This document shows positions 27,365 to 34,875 of a stretch of 64,000 bases of DNA, one piece after another; within the stretch, counting starts at the first letter, position 1, and every line of letters starts with the position of its first letter. The notes below the pieces were generated by a model. That model made no database searches. It saw only the letters and a list, made by a program, of their open reading frames with translations, and was not told the origin of the DNA. The DNA comes from Streptomyces sp. RKAG293 (GTDB taxonomy: Bacteria > Actinomycetota > Actinomycetes > Streptomycetales > Streptomycetaceae), in NCBI RefSeq assembly GCF_023701745.1, contig NZ_JAJOZB010000001.1, positions 3,292,501 through 3,356,500 on the forward strand, given 5' to 3'. The position numbers and the translations under genes were made by a program.

Positions 27365-29302
27365 TCAGGCCAGCTTGCGGCAGAGCAGGGCGTCCGGGGT
27401 CCGGCGGGAGCCGACGCGGCCGGTGTAGGCGATACCGGCCGCGTACTCGTCGGTGGCGCACTGCCCCTTGTAGTTCCCGGACGCGAACTCGCCGCCGGGA
27501 CCACCGGCCGGGCGGTTGTCGCCCCGGTCGAACCAGACCGTACGGCCGGCGGTGCCCAGCGCGGCACGGGCCGGGACGCAGAGGGCCGCGGAGACGGCGG
27601 CGCCGCGGACGCTGTAGCCGTCGAGGAACTGTCCCGCCGGGCATTCCAGCTTGGTGTAGCCGCCCGCCCAGTCACCGCTCCTGACGTAGCTCTCGTCGCG
27701 GACGACGGTGTACTCGGGGGCCGCCGACCGCAGGTCACCGGCGCCGGAGTCGGTGCACAGACCGCGGTTCCCGGTGTGCGCAAGGCCGATCAGCCGCTGC
27801 CCGTCGGGGCAGGTGGCCTTGCGCGCTCCGGAGTCCCAGTCGGGCCCGCCGCGCATCCGCAGGGACCGGACGGCGTCGGCGTTGTCCAGGTCGAGCATGT
27901 TCCAGCGGGCCGGTACCGCCACCTGTCCGGTCCTGGAGGGGGCGGTGATCAGGTGGTTCCACGCGGCGGACCGCCAGTCGGGGCCGTCGAGGATGCCCGT
28001 GCGGTGCCCGGCCGCGTCATAGCGCACGAGCGCGTAGGCGTCGCCCTGGCCGTTCCCGCTCCAGCCGACCACCGGCCAGTAGGAGAAGTCGGTGTCGTTG
28101 GCCGCGAGGAAGTCGGTGAAGTTGGCGAACCAGGCGCGCGCCTTGGGGTCGTTCTCCTCGGTGCCGGTGCCGAACTCGCTCACCCACAGCGGCGCCGTGA
28201 AGTGCTGCCCCTCGGTGGTGATGAAGAACGCCTGCTGCTGCAGGGCCGCGAACAGCTGGTCGCGGGTCATGTCCTGGTAGCGCGGGTCGTGCGTCTCGCC
28301 GGTGCCGTAGGCGCCGGTGTGGTTCGGGCCGGTGTATCCGTAGAAGTGCGCGGAGTACACGAGCTTCCCGGACCGCAGGAGGGTGTGGGAGAGGGTGCGG
28401 GCCGGTTCCAGGGTGGGGCGGCCGTGCGGGAGGCCGTCGGCCGGGATGCCGGTCCAGTTGATGCCCTCGACGATGATCAGCAGGTCCGGGTCGGCCTCGG
28501 TGAGGATCCGGTCGCCGGCCTCCTGCGCGGCGCTGAACCAGTCATGGCCGTCACCGCTCCCCCAGTTGGGGTCGTCGAGGATGGTGCGCCGCACCTCGTT
28601 GTAGAGGTCGGCGCCCACGACGCGCTTGTTGTCCTTGTAACGGCGGGCCATGAAGACCCAGTCGTCCTCCCACTGGGCGGTCGACTGGGAGGTGTTCCAG
28701 CGCTCGTTGCCGTCCAGACCGCAGCAGAAGCGTGAGGTGTTGGTGTGGTTGTTCAGGACGACCGCGAAGCCGTCACCGGTCAGGGCCGTGATGACGGCGT
28801 CGTACACCTGCAGCGGTGTCTTCCCGCGCAGCTGCGGGTTGGCGGCGACGGCGGCGTCCGGAACGGGCGTCGTGTTGTGGATCATCTCGTTGGAGAACGG
28901 CAGCCGGATGCTGTTGATCCCGAGCTGGTGGTAGCTGCCCAGCAGGGCGGGCAGACTCGCCCGGTCCAGCCCGACGGGCATGTTGTACGAGTCCTCGCCC
29001 GCGTGGTGGTTGGCCGGGTCGTCGATGTCACCGCTTCCGGTCCAGCTGCCCTGCGCACCACCCCAGTTGGCGGACTTCAGCTTGAACCGGTCGCCGTTCG
29101 CGTCGACGATGTAGCGGCCCCGGGCGGACAGCGGTCCGGTCCAGGAGCCGGCGAGTTGGGCGGCGGTGAGTTGAGCCCCGGTGGGCTGGGCGGTCGCGTC
29201 GGGGAGGTCCGGCGCGGCCTGGGAGGCCGGTATCGCGGGGCCTGCCAGGAGCCCGGCCACCGTGGCCAGGACCAGGGTGGAACGAGCCAGGATTCTGTGC
29301 AT
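27365..29302 (-). CDS. Secreted GH5-type glycosidase with threefold C-terminal repeat
   Basis: 645 aa. Signal peptide (MHRILARSTLVLATVAGLLAGPAIPASQA), then a cellulase-fold GH5 domain: RLPFSNEMI, catalytic acid/base in GADLYNEVRR and nucleophile in WVSEFGTG. From about residue 482 the C-terminus has three similar ~50-residue units, each of the form G-x-x-K-x-x-C-x(3-5)-G...LC, with cysteine pairs 498/516, 554/575 and 615/641. They probably form a binding module. ATG overlaps the upstream GH42 stop (TGATG), so GH42 and GH5 are co-translated; extracellular cleavage then feeds intracellular GH42. Confidence 0.85.
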   Translation of the reverse strand: MHRILARSTLVLATVAGLLAGPAIPASQAAPDLPDATAQPTGAQLTAAQLAGSWTGPLSARGRYIVDANGDRFKLKSANWGGAQGSWTGSGDIDDPANHHAGEDSYNMPVGLDRASLPALLGSYHQLGINSIRLPFSNEMIHNTTPVPDAAVAANPQLRGKTPLQVYDAVITALTGDGFAVVLNNHTNTSRFCCGLDGNERWNTSQSTAQWEDDWVFMARRYKDNKRVVGADLYNEVRRTILDDPNWGSGDGHDWFSAAQEAGDRILTEADPDLLIIVEGINWTGIPADGLPHGRPTLEPARTLSHTLLRSGKLVYSAHFYGYTGPNHTGAYGTGETHDPRYQDMTRDQLFAALQQQAFFITTEGQHFTAPLWVSEFGTGTEENDPKARAWFANFTDFLAANDTDFSYWPVVGWSGNGQGDAYALVRYDAAGHRTGILDGPDWRSAAWNHLITAPSRTGQVAVPARWNMLDLDNADAVRSLRMRGGPDWDSGARKATCPDGQRLIGLAHTGNRGLCTDSGAGDLRSAAPEYTVVRDESYVRSGDWAGGYTKLECPAGQFLDGYSVRGAAVSAALCVPARAALGTAGRTVWFDRGDNRPAGGPGGEFASGNYKGQCATDEYAAGIAYTGRVGSRRTPDALLCRKLA

Positions 29303-31428
29303 CAATGCCTGCCTTCAGCTGAGTTGCCGAGGACCGCGACGCCGAACGGTTCGAGGGTGATCCGGCGCTGGGGGTCACGGTCCTGGTGCAGCAGATCCCG
29401 GCGTTCGCCGGGAAGTTCCACGACGTGGGTGCCGTCGGTGTGATTGAGCAGGAAGAGGATGTCGTATCCGTCCCCGGCGCGCACCGAGGCCTGCACCCCG
29501 GCCGGCAGCCCCGGCAGCACCGGGGTGACCCCCGCGTCGGCGAGGGCGCGCTCCAGGACGGCGCGCATCGTCGCCTCGTCCGGGCGGGTGGCGATGTAGC
29601 GGGCCGTTCCGGCTCCGTACCCGTGGACCGTCGCCGCCGGGCGGCCGTCCCAGCCGGGGCCGGCGAAGAGCAGCTCGGGGGCGGCCCCGGTCAGGACCAC
29701 GTCCTCGCGCCACAGGTCGGCGCTGCTCCGTCCGCCGCCGGGGGCCTCACTGTCGGCCGCCTCCCGCAGGGGGAAGGTCGCGCCCTCGTCGGCGGGCCAG
29801 AACTCCTCGACGTACAGGCCGAGTACGTCGCGCAGCGGCGCCGGGTAGCCGCCCAGGTGGACCCGGTCGTGCTCGTCGACGATGCCGCTGAAGAACGAGA
29901 CGACCAGTGAGCCGCCGTCCGCGACGAAGCGGGTCAGCCGTTCGGCGTGCTCCGCCGAGAGGAGGTAGAGCCCGGGGACGACCACCAGGCGGTACCCGGA
30001 CAGCTCGGCCGAGGGGTGGACCACGTCGACGCCGACCCCGAGGTCGAAGAGCGGTCCGTAGTGGTCGAGGGTGCGGTCCAGGTGCTGAATGCCGTTCGAC
30101 GGATGCGAGTCGAGCTCGACGGCCCACCAGCTGTTCCAGTCGAAGAGCACCGCGACCTCGTTGCGCAGCCGGGTGCCCGCGATCTCGGGCACCGCCGCCA
30201 GTTCCTGCCCGAGCGCCGCCACCTCCCGGAAGACCCGACTGTCGGGACCGGCGTGCGGAATCATCCCCGAGTGGAACTTCTCCGCACCGCCCCGGGACTG
30301 CCGCCACTGGAAGTACATGACCGCGTCCGCGCCCTGCGCGACCGCCTGCCAGCTCCACAGCCGCATCTGGCCGGGCAGCTTGGGCGCGTTGCGCTGCCGC
30401 CAGTTGACGGAGGACGGCGCCTGCTCGGTCAGCAGCCAGGGGTCGCCGCCGCCCGCGCCCCGGATTCCGTCGTAGGACAGCGCGGCACCGACATGCGCCC
30501 GGTCCCAGTTCGGGTCCGGGTAGCTGTCGAAGGCGAGGACGTCCATGGCGGGCGCCCAGTCGTACATGTCGACGGTCTTGTGCCCCGCCAGGAAGTTCGT
30601 CGTGACCGGGATGTCGGGGGTCACGCGGCGCAGGATGCGCGTCTCCAGCTCGAAGCAGGCGCGCAGGGCGTCGCTGCTGAAGCGCTTGAAGTCCAGCTGC
30701 TGCGAGGGGTTGGGGTAGGTGGGCGCCGTGCGCGGGGGCAGGATCTGGTCGAACGAGGCGTAGCGCTGGGACCAGAAGTCGGTCGACCAGGCGTCGTTGA
30801 GCGCCTCGATGTCGCCGTAGCGGCCGACGAGCCAGCTCCGGAAGTCGTTCTCCGAGGCCGGGCAGAAGCACTCGGCGACATGGATTCCGTACTCGTTGCC
30901 GACATGCCACAGGCCCAGCGCCGGGTGGTCGCGGTAGTGCGTCGCGAGCGCTTCGACCAGCCGGCCGGCCCGGTCGCGGAAGACCGGGCTCGACGGGCAG
31001 AAGTGCTGGCGCCCGCCCGGGGCCAGCACGGTGCCGTCGGCGGTCACGGGCAGGATCTCCGGGTGCTGGGTGACCAGCCACGGCGCGGGTGACGCGGTCA
31101 TGGTCGCCAGGTCGACGGTGATGCCGTGGCCCGCCAGATCGTCCATGACGCGGTCGAAGTAGGAGAAGTCGTAGGCGTCGCGCTCCGGTTCGACCCGGGC
31201 CCAGCCGAAGATCCCGAGGTTGACCATGGTGACCCCGGCCTCGGACATCAGCTTCAGGTCCTGGGCGCGGGTGCTCTCGGGCCACTGCTCGGGGTTGTAG
31301 TCGGCTCCGAAACCGAGGCCGCCGAGCCGGCCGCGAAGGCGGGCGGTCCTGGCGGCGGCGTCGGTCGCGGCAGGGTCGGGCACGTCGGCATCGGGCACGT
31401 CGAGGGAGGGGGGTGTGGTGTCTGTCAT
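29302..31428 (-). CDS. GH42 beta-galactosidase
   Basis: 708 aa, no signal peptide, cytoplasmic. Typical GH42 layout: TIM barrel starting GFGADYNPEQWP, acid/base Glu in LWHVGNEYGIH, nucleophile Glu in WLLTEQAPSSVNW, a trimerisation (beta-amylase-like) domain (VAVLFDWNSWWAVELDSHPS ... YRLVVVPGLYLL) and a C-terminal beta domain (ILFLLNHTDGTHVVELPG). A Cys cluster in AECFCPASE fits the zinc site of the family. Hydrolyses beta-galactosides from plant oligosaccharides such as galactan. Downstream of the LacI gene by 162 bp and coupled to GH5. Confidence 0.92.
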   Translation of the reverse strand: MTDTTPPSLDVPDADVPDPAATDAAARTARLRGRLGGLGFGADYNPEQWPESTRAQDLKLMSEAGVTMVNLGIFGWARVEPERDAYDFSYFDRVMDDLAGHGITVDLATMTASPAPWLVTQHPEILPVTADGTVLAPGGRQHFCPSSPVFRDRAGRLVEALATHYRDHPALGLWHVGNEYGIHVAECFCPASENDFRSWLVGRYGDIEALNDAWSTDFWSQRYASFDQILPPRTAPTYPNPSQQLDFKRFSSDALRACFELETRILRRVTPDIPVTTNFLAGHKTVDMYDWAPAMDVLAFDSYPDPNWDRAHVGAALSYDGIRGAGGGDPWLLTEQAPSSVNWRQRNAPKLPGQMRLWSWQAVAQGADAVMYFQWRQSRGGAEKFHSGMIPHAGPDSRVFREVAALGQELAAVPEIAGTRLRNEVAVLFDWNSWWAVELDSHPSNGIQHLDRTLDHYGPLFDLGVGVDVVHPSAELSGYRLVVVPGLYLLSAEHAERLTRFVADGGSLVVSFFSGIVDEHDRVHLGGYPAPLRDVLGLYVEEFWPADEGATFPLREAADSEAPGGGRSSADLWREDVVLTGAAPELLFAGPGWDGRPAATVHGYGAGTARYIATRPDEATMRAVLERALADAGVTPVLPGLPAGVQASVRAGDGYDILFLLNHTDGTHVVELPGERRDLLHQDRDPQRRITLEPFGVAVLGNSAEGRH

Positions 31429-31590
31429 CGGTGTGTTGTGGCGCGGCGGGGCAGGCCCGACGGCTCGCGCCAGTTCTCCTTCGGCGTTGCGGGAGAGGAC
31501 GGGTAGGACGAAGGGACCGACGGCGTCGTCGGAGGGGTGAGGTACTGACCGGCCGGGCGAAGACTGCCCAGGCGCGCTATTGACGAACCG

Positions 31591-32619
31591 TCAGGAGGCA
31601 GGCGGTCCGGCGGTGCTGGCCCGGATCACCAGGCGCGGCGCCACGGAGCTGACGCCTCCAGTGCCCGCCTCGCCGGTGTGGATCTGGTCGAGCAGGCGGC
31701 TGACGCACTGCCTGCCGACCTCTTCGAAGTCCTGGTGGACGGTGGTGAGCGGGGGCAGGAAGCAGGACGCTTCCGCGAGGTCGTCGAATCCGACGATGCT
31801 CACCTCGTCCGGCACCTTCCGGCCGGCCTCCGAGAGCGCCCTGACGACGCCGAGCGCCATCTGGTCGTTGGCGGCGAACACCGCCGTCACCTCGGGTTTC
31901 GCGGCGAGTTCGCGCCCGGCGGCGTATCCGCTGTCGGCGCTCCAGTCGCCGTACAGCACCGGTGGCGTGGCGGCTCCTGCCGCCTTCAGCGTGCCGTGCC
32001 AGGCCTCGGCGCGGCGGCGGGCGGCGAAGGAGTCCTGCGGCCCGGCCAGGTGCCACACGCTGCGGTGGCCGAGGTCGAGCAGATGCCGGGTGGCCAGCCG
32101 CGCGCCCTCCGCCTGGTTGGTGTCGACGCCGGGCTGACGGCGGCCCTCCTCCCCGTCCACGACCACGACGGGCAGCCCGGACGGCAGCCGGAGGGTCGGG
32201 GTATCCAGGATCTGGGCCTCGTTCAGGATGATGCCGTCGACCGCCTGCAGGGTCAGCCGCTCGAAGGCCGCCCGGACCGCGCTCTCGGTCTGCGCCCTGA
32301 CGCTGACCACGTTGACCGAGTAGTCGGCGTCCTGGGCGGCCGCCACGATGGCCTCCAGCGTGCGGGCGTTGCCGTACGCGTTGAGGCCGAAGCTGATCAC
32401 ACCGAGCATCCGGAACCGGCCGGTGGCCAGCGCGCGGGCCGCGGTGTTGGGGCGGTAGCCGAGCATCCGCATGGCGGAGAGCACCCGCTCCCGGGTGGCC
32501 TCGTCGACGTTGCTGCGGCTGTTCGCCACCCGCGACACGGTCTGGCTCGACACTCCGGCCATCGCGGCGACATCGGCCATGGACGGCGGACGGCTGCGTG
32601 CCGCCCGTGGATTCGCCAT
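31591..32619 (-). CDS. LacI-family transcriptional regulator
   Basis: 342 aa. N-terminal HTH (SMADVAAMAGVSSQTVSRVANSRSNVDEATRERV) with the LacI hinge helix RPNTAARALATGR, then a periplasmic-binding-like effector domain (FAANDQMALGVVRAL; VSIVGFDDLAEA). It sits between the GH42/GH5 genes and the sugar ABC importer, and two TGTTTGCG-type palindromes in the divergent promoter region are likely its operators, controlling both directions. AGAGGA lies ahead of the ATG. Inducer probably a galactoside or related oligosaccharide (inference). Confidence 0.9.
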   Translation of the reverse strand: MANPRAARSRPPSMADVAAMAGVSSQTVSRVANSRSNVDEATRERVLSAMRMLGYRPNTAARALATGRFRMLGVISFGLNAYGNARTLEAIVAAAQDADYSVNVVSVRAQTESAVRAAFERLTLQAVDGIILNEAQILDTPTLRLPSGLPVVVVDGEEGRRQPGVDTNQAEGARLATRHLLDLGHRSVWHLAGPQDSFAARRRAEAWHGTLKAAGAATPPVLYGDWSADSGYAAGRELAAKPEVTAVFAANDQMALGVVRALSEAGRKVPDEVSIVGFDDLAEASCFLPPLTTVHQDFEEVGRQCVSRLLDQIHTGEAGTGGVSSVAPRLVIRASTAGPPAS

Positions 32620-32670
32620 GCCCTGATCCTCTCACTGGAGATGCCCTGGAGGGGCGCCGGATGCGCATCA

Positions 32671-32684
32671 TGTTTGCGTAAACA
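32671..32684. promoter_or_regulatory. LacI-type operator 1
   Basis: TGTTTGCGTAAACA, a near-perfect palindrome with the central CG of LacI-family operators, 52 bp upstream of the LacI gene start. It would autoregulate that gene and contribute to control of the importer. Confidence 0.7.
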
Positions 32685-32784
32685 CGGAGTCGCCGTCAAT
32701 GGGCTGTACTCAGCCCGGGAAAGCCAGGTGATAAATCAACTCCGACGCCATATATGCCGCATAAACGCGAGTGCGACAGAACCC

Positions 32785-32813
32785 TTGACACGTTATTTGG
32801 TCACCGGCACACT
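32785..32813 (+). promoter_or_regulatory. Promoter of the sugar ABC importer operon
   Basis: TTGACA (32785-32790) and CACACT (32808-32813) with a 17-bp spacer; predicted start near 32820. The -35 is a perfect consensus. Operator 2 lies 12 bases beyond the start, a roadblock position. Confidence 0.7.
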
Positions 32814-32831
32814 TCCGAAACGTGCCGGTCA

Positions 32832-32845
32832 TGTTGGCGCAAACA
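32832..32845. promoter_or_regulatory. LacI-type operator 2
   Basis: TGTTGGCGCAAACA, the second copy of the palindrome with one arm mismatch, placed just downstream of the importer transcription start. Together with operator 1, 161 bp apart, it could support DNA looping. Confidence 0.7.
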
Positions 32846-32874
32846 TCAGCTGCAGCCCTCCCGAAGGACCTCCC

Positions 32875-32919
32875 GTGAGAGTCGATCTGGCCCCGTGCTG
32901 CCGCCGGGGCCCACGGTGA
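32875..32919 (+). CDS. Possible coupled upstream ORF before the sugar permease
   Basis: A 14-codon frame (MRVDLAPCCRRGPR) starts at GTG 32875, six bases after a GAAGGA ribosome site, the only good one in the leader. Its TGA overlaps the GTG start of the permease (GTGA at 32916-32919). The permease GTG itself lacks a clear ribosome site, so translation may depend on reinitiation from this ORF. A frameshift in a longer permease N-terminus is the alternative explanation. Confidence 0.45.
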   Translation: MRVDLAPCCRRGPR

Positions 32920-33800
32920 AGCGCGGCGCCCTGCGGCGCAACGTCACCGGATACGCGTTCTTCCTCCCGTTCCTGACCGTGTTCGTGATCGCCGTGGCCG
33001 CGCCGCTCCTCTACGCGATCCGGCTGAGCCTCTACCAGGAGCGCATGGTCGACGGCACGGTCTTCACCGGCCTCGACAACTACACGAAGGCCCTCAGTGA
33101 CCAGCTGTTCACCGCGGGGCTGCTGCGGGTGTCGGCGTTCTTCGTCGTCCAGGTGCCGCTGATGCTGGTCCTCGCCCTGCTCGCCGCCCTCGCGATCGAC
33201 AGCGGACGGCTGCTCTTCCCGGCCCTGTTCCGCATCGGCATCTTCGTCCCCTACGCCGTGCCCGGCGTGGTCGCGGCGCTGATGTGGGGCTACATGTACG
33301 GGGACCGGTTCGGGCTGGCCGGCGAGCTCGGCGACGCGCTGGGCACCCGGCTGCCCGACCTGCTGTCCGCGCCATGGATGCTCGGCTCCATCGGCAACAT
33401 CGTGACCTGGGAGTTCGTCGGCTACAACATGCTGATCCTGTACGCGGCGCTGCGCTCCATCCCCGAGGAACTGTACGAAGCCGCGGAGATGGACGGCGCC
33501 GGCGCCTTCCGCAAGGCCTGGAGCATCAAGCTCCCCGCGCTCCGGCCCGCGCTGCTGATGGCCACCACGTTCTCGGTGATCGGCACGTTCCAGCTGTTCA
33601 ACGAGCCGAGCATCCTGCAGACCCTGGCCCCGGCCGTCGTCACCACCAACTACACGCCCAACCTGTACGCCTACAACCTCGCGTTCAGCGGACGGCAGTT
33701 CAACTACTCGGCCGCCATCGCGGTGGTCCTCGGCCTGGTCACCGTCGTGGTCGCCTACCTCGTCCAGACGCTGACCGCACGAAGGGAGCGGATGCTGTGA
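32916..33800 (+). CDS. Sugar ABC transporter permease (MalF-type)
   Basis: 294 aa inner-membrane permease with about six hydrophobic segments and the EAA loop (EELYEAAEMDGAGAFRKAWSIKLPALRPA) that contacts the ATPase. GTG 32916 gives the normal family length and a basic N-terminus (VKRGALRRNVTGYAFFLPF); GTG 32895 and an open frame from 32754 also exist but run through promoter and operator sequence. Translation probably couples to the short ORF ending at its start. Imports di- or oligosaccharides with the second permease and binding protein; the ATPase is not in the window (a shared MsiK-type ATPase is usual in Streptomyces). Confidence 0.9.
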   Translation: MKRGALRRNVTGYAFFLPFLTVFVIAVAAPLLYAIRLSLYQERMVDGTVFTGLDNYTKALSDQLFTAGLLRVSAFFVVQVPLMLVLALLAALAIDSGRLLFPALFRIGIFVPYAVPGVVAALMWGYMYGDRFGLAGELGDALGTRLPDLLSAPWMLGSIGNIVTWEFVGYNMLILYAALRSIPEELYEAAEMDGAGAFRKAWSIKLPALRPALLMATTFSVIGTFQLFNEPSILQTLAPAVVTTNYTPNLYAYNLAFSGRQFNYSAAIAVVLGLVTVVVAYLVQTLTARRERML

Positions 33801-34753
33801 CGACCTCGGCTCCCGGCACCACACAGGCGGCGGCACCGCAGAGCGCGCCGCCACCCGCCCCGCCCCGCAAACCGGTGCGCCCCCTCACCCGCCGGCCGCG
33901 CCGCCGGCGGCGCGGGAGCACCGTGCTCACCGTCCTGATGGCGCTGATGCTCGGATACACCCTGCTGCCCCTGGTCTGGCTGTTCCTCAGCTCGACCAAG
34001 AACAGCGAGGGCCTGTTCTCCTCGTCCGGGCTCTGGTTCTCGAACGGCTTCCACCTGTTCGGCAACATCCACGACGTCTTCACCTACAACGACGGCATCT
34101 ACCTGCGCTGGTTCGGCAACACGGTGCTCTACTCGGTGGTCGGCGCGGGCGGCGCCGCGATCTTCGCGACCATGGGCGGCTACGCACTCGCCAAGTTCGA
34201 ATTCGCCGGCCGCCGGCTGCTCTTCGCCCTGGTGATCGGTGCGATCTCCATCCCGGGCACCGCACTGGCCGTCCCGACGTATCTGCTGTTCAGCGACGCC
34301 GGCATCGTCAACACCCCCTGGGCGGTGATCCTGCCCTCGCTCGTCAGCCCGTTCGGCCTCTATCTGATGCGGGTGTACGCGGCGGACGCGGTCCCCGACG
34401 CGATGCTGGAGGCCGCGCGCATCGACGGGGCGGGCGAGACCCGCATCTTCTTCACCATCTCGCTGCGGCTGCTCGCCCCCGGATTCGTCACGGTGCTGCT
34501 CTTCGCGCTGGTGTCGACCTGGAACAACTACTTCCTGCCCCTGATCCTGCTCAACGACCCGAAGTGGTTCCCGCTGACCGTCGGCCTCAACCAGTGGAAC
34601 TCCCTGGCGAACGGGGGTTCCGGCGGTACCCAGCCGATGTATCCGCTGCTGCTCACCGGCAGCCTGCTGGCCATCGTCCCGCTGATCGTGGCGTTCCTGT
34701 TCCTCCAGCGGTTCTGGCAGTCCGGTCTCGCCGCCGGCGGCGTCAAGCAGTAA
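33797..34753 (+). CDS. Sugar ABC transporter permease (MalG-type)
   Basis: 318 aa. A proline/arginine-rich cytoplasmic N-terminus (~40 residues) precedes six hydrophobic segments; the EAA motif is DAMLEAARIDGAGETRIFFTISLRLLAP. GTG start overlaps the stop of the first permease (GTGA), with GGGAG upstream, so the two are coupled. The C-terminus VKQ is encoded by the first unit of a 16-bp tandem repeat that continues into the intergenic region. Confidence 0.92.
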   Translation: MTTSAPGTTQAAAPQSAPPPAPPRKPVRPLTRRPRRRRRGSTVLTVLMALMLGYTLLPLVWLFLSSTKNSEGLFSSSGLWFSNGFHLFGNIHDVFTYNDGIYLRWFGNTVLYSVVGAGGAAIFATMGGYALAKFEFAGRRLLFALVIGAISIPGTALAVPTYLLFSDAGIVNTPWAVILPSLVSPFGLYLMRVYAADAVPDAMLEAARIDGAGETRIFFTISLRLLAPGFVTVLLFALVSTWNNYFLPLILLNDPKWFPLTVGLNQWNSLANGGSGGTQPMYPLLLTGSLLAIVPLIVAFLFLQRFWQSGLAAGGVKQ

Positions 34754-34821
34754 CGACGTCCAGCAGTAACGGCGTCAGCCAGCAACGGCGCCAGGCAGTA
34801 ACCGCATCAAGCGGCAACGGC
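34742..34821. repeat. Five-unit 16-bp tandem repeat after the permease gene
   Basis: Units at 34742-34757, 34758-34773, 34774-34789, 34790-34805 and 34806-34821 follow the pattern GTCAAGCAGTAACGGC with 2-5 changes each; unit 1 contains the permease stop codon (GTC AAG CAG TAA). Repeats lie between the permease and the binding-protein gene and end 54 bp before the latter's start. Possible roles are mRNA stabilisation or differential expression within the operon; equally it may be replication slippage. Confidence 0.8.
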
Positions 34822-34875
34822 ATCACCCTTCCGCGTTCCCACCCTCGTGTACGCCCTTCCCAGGAGTGCCCACAG

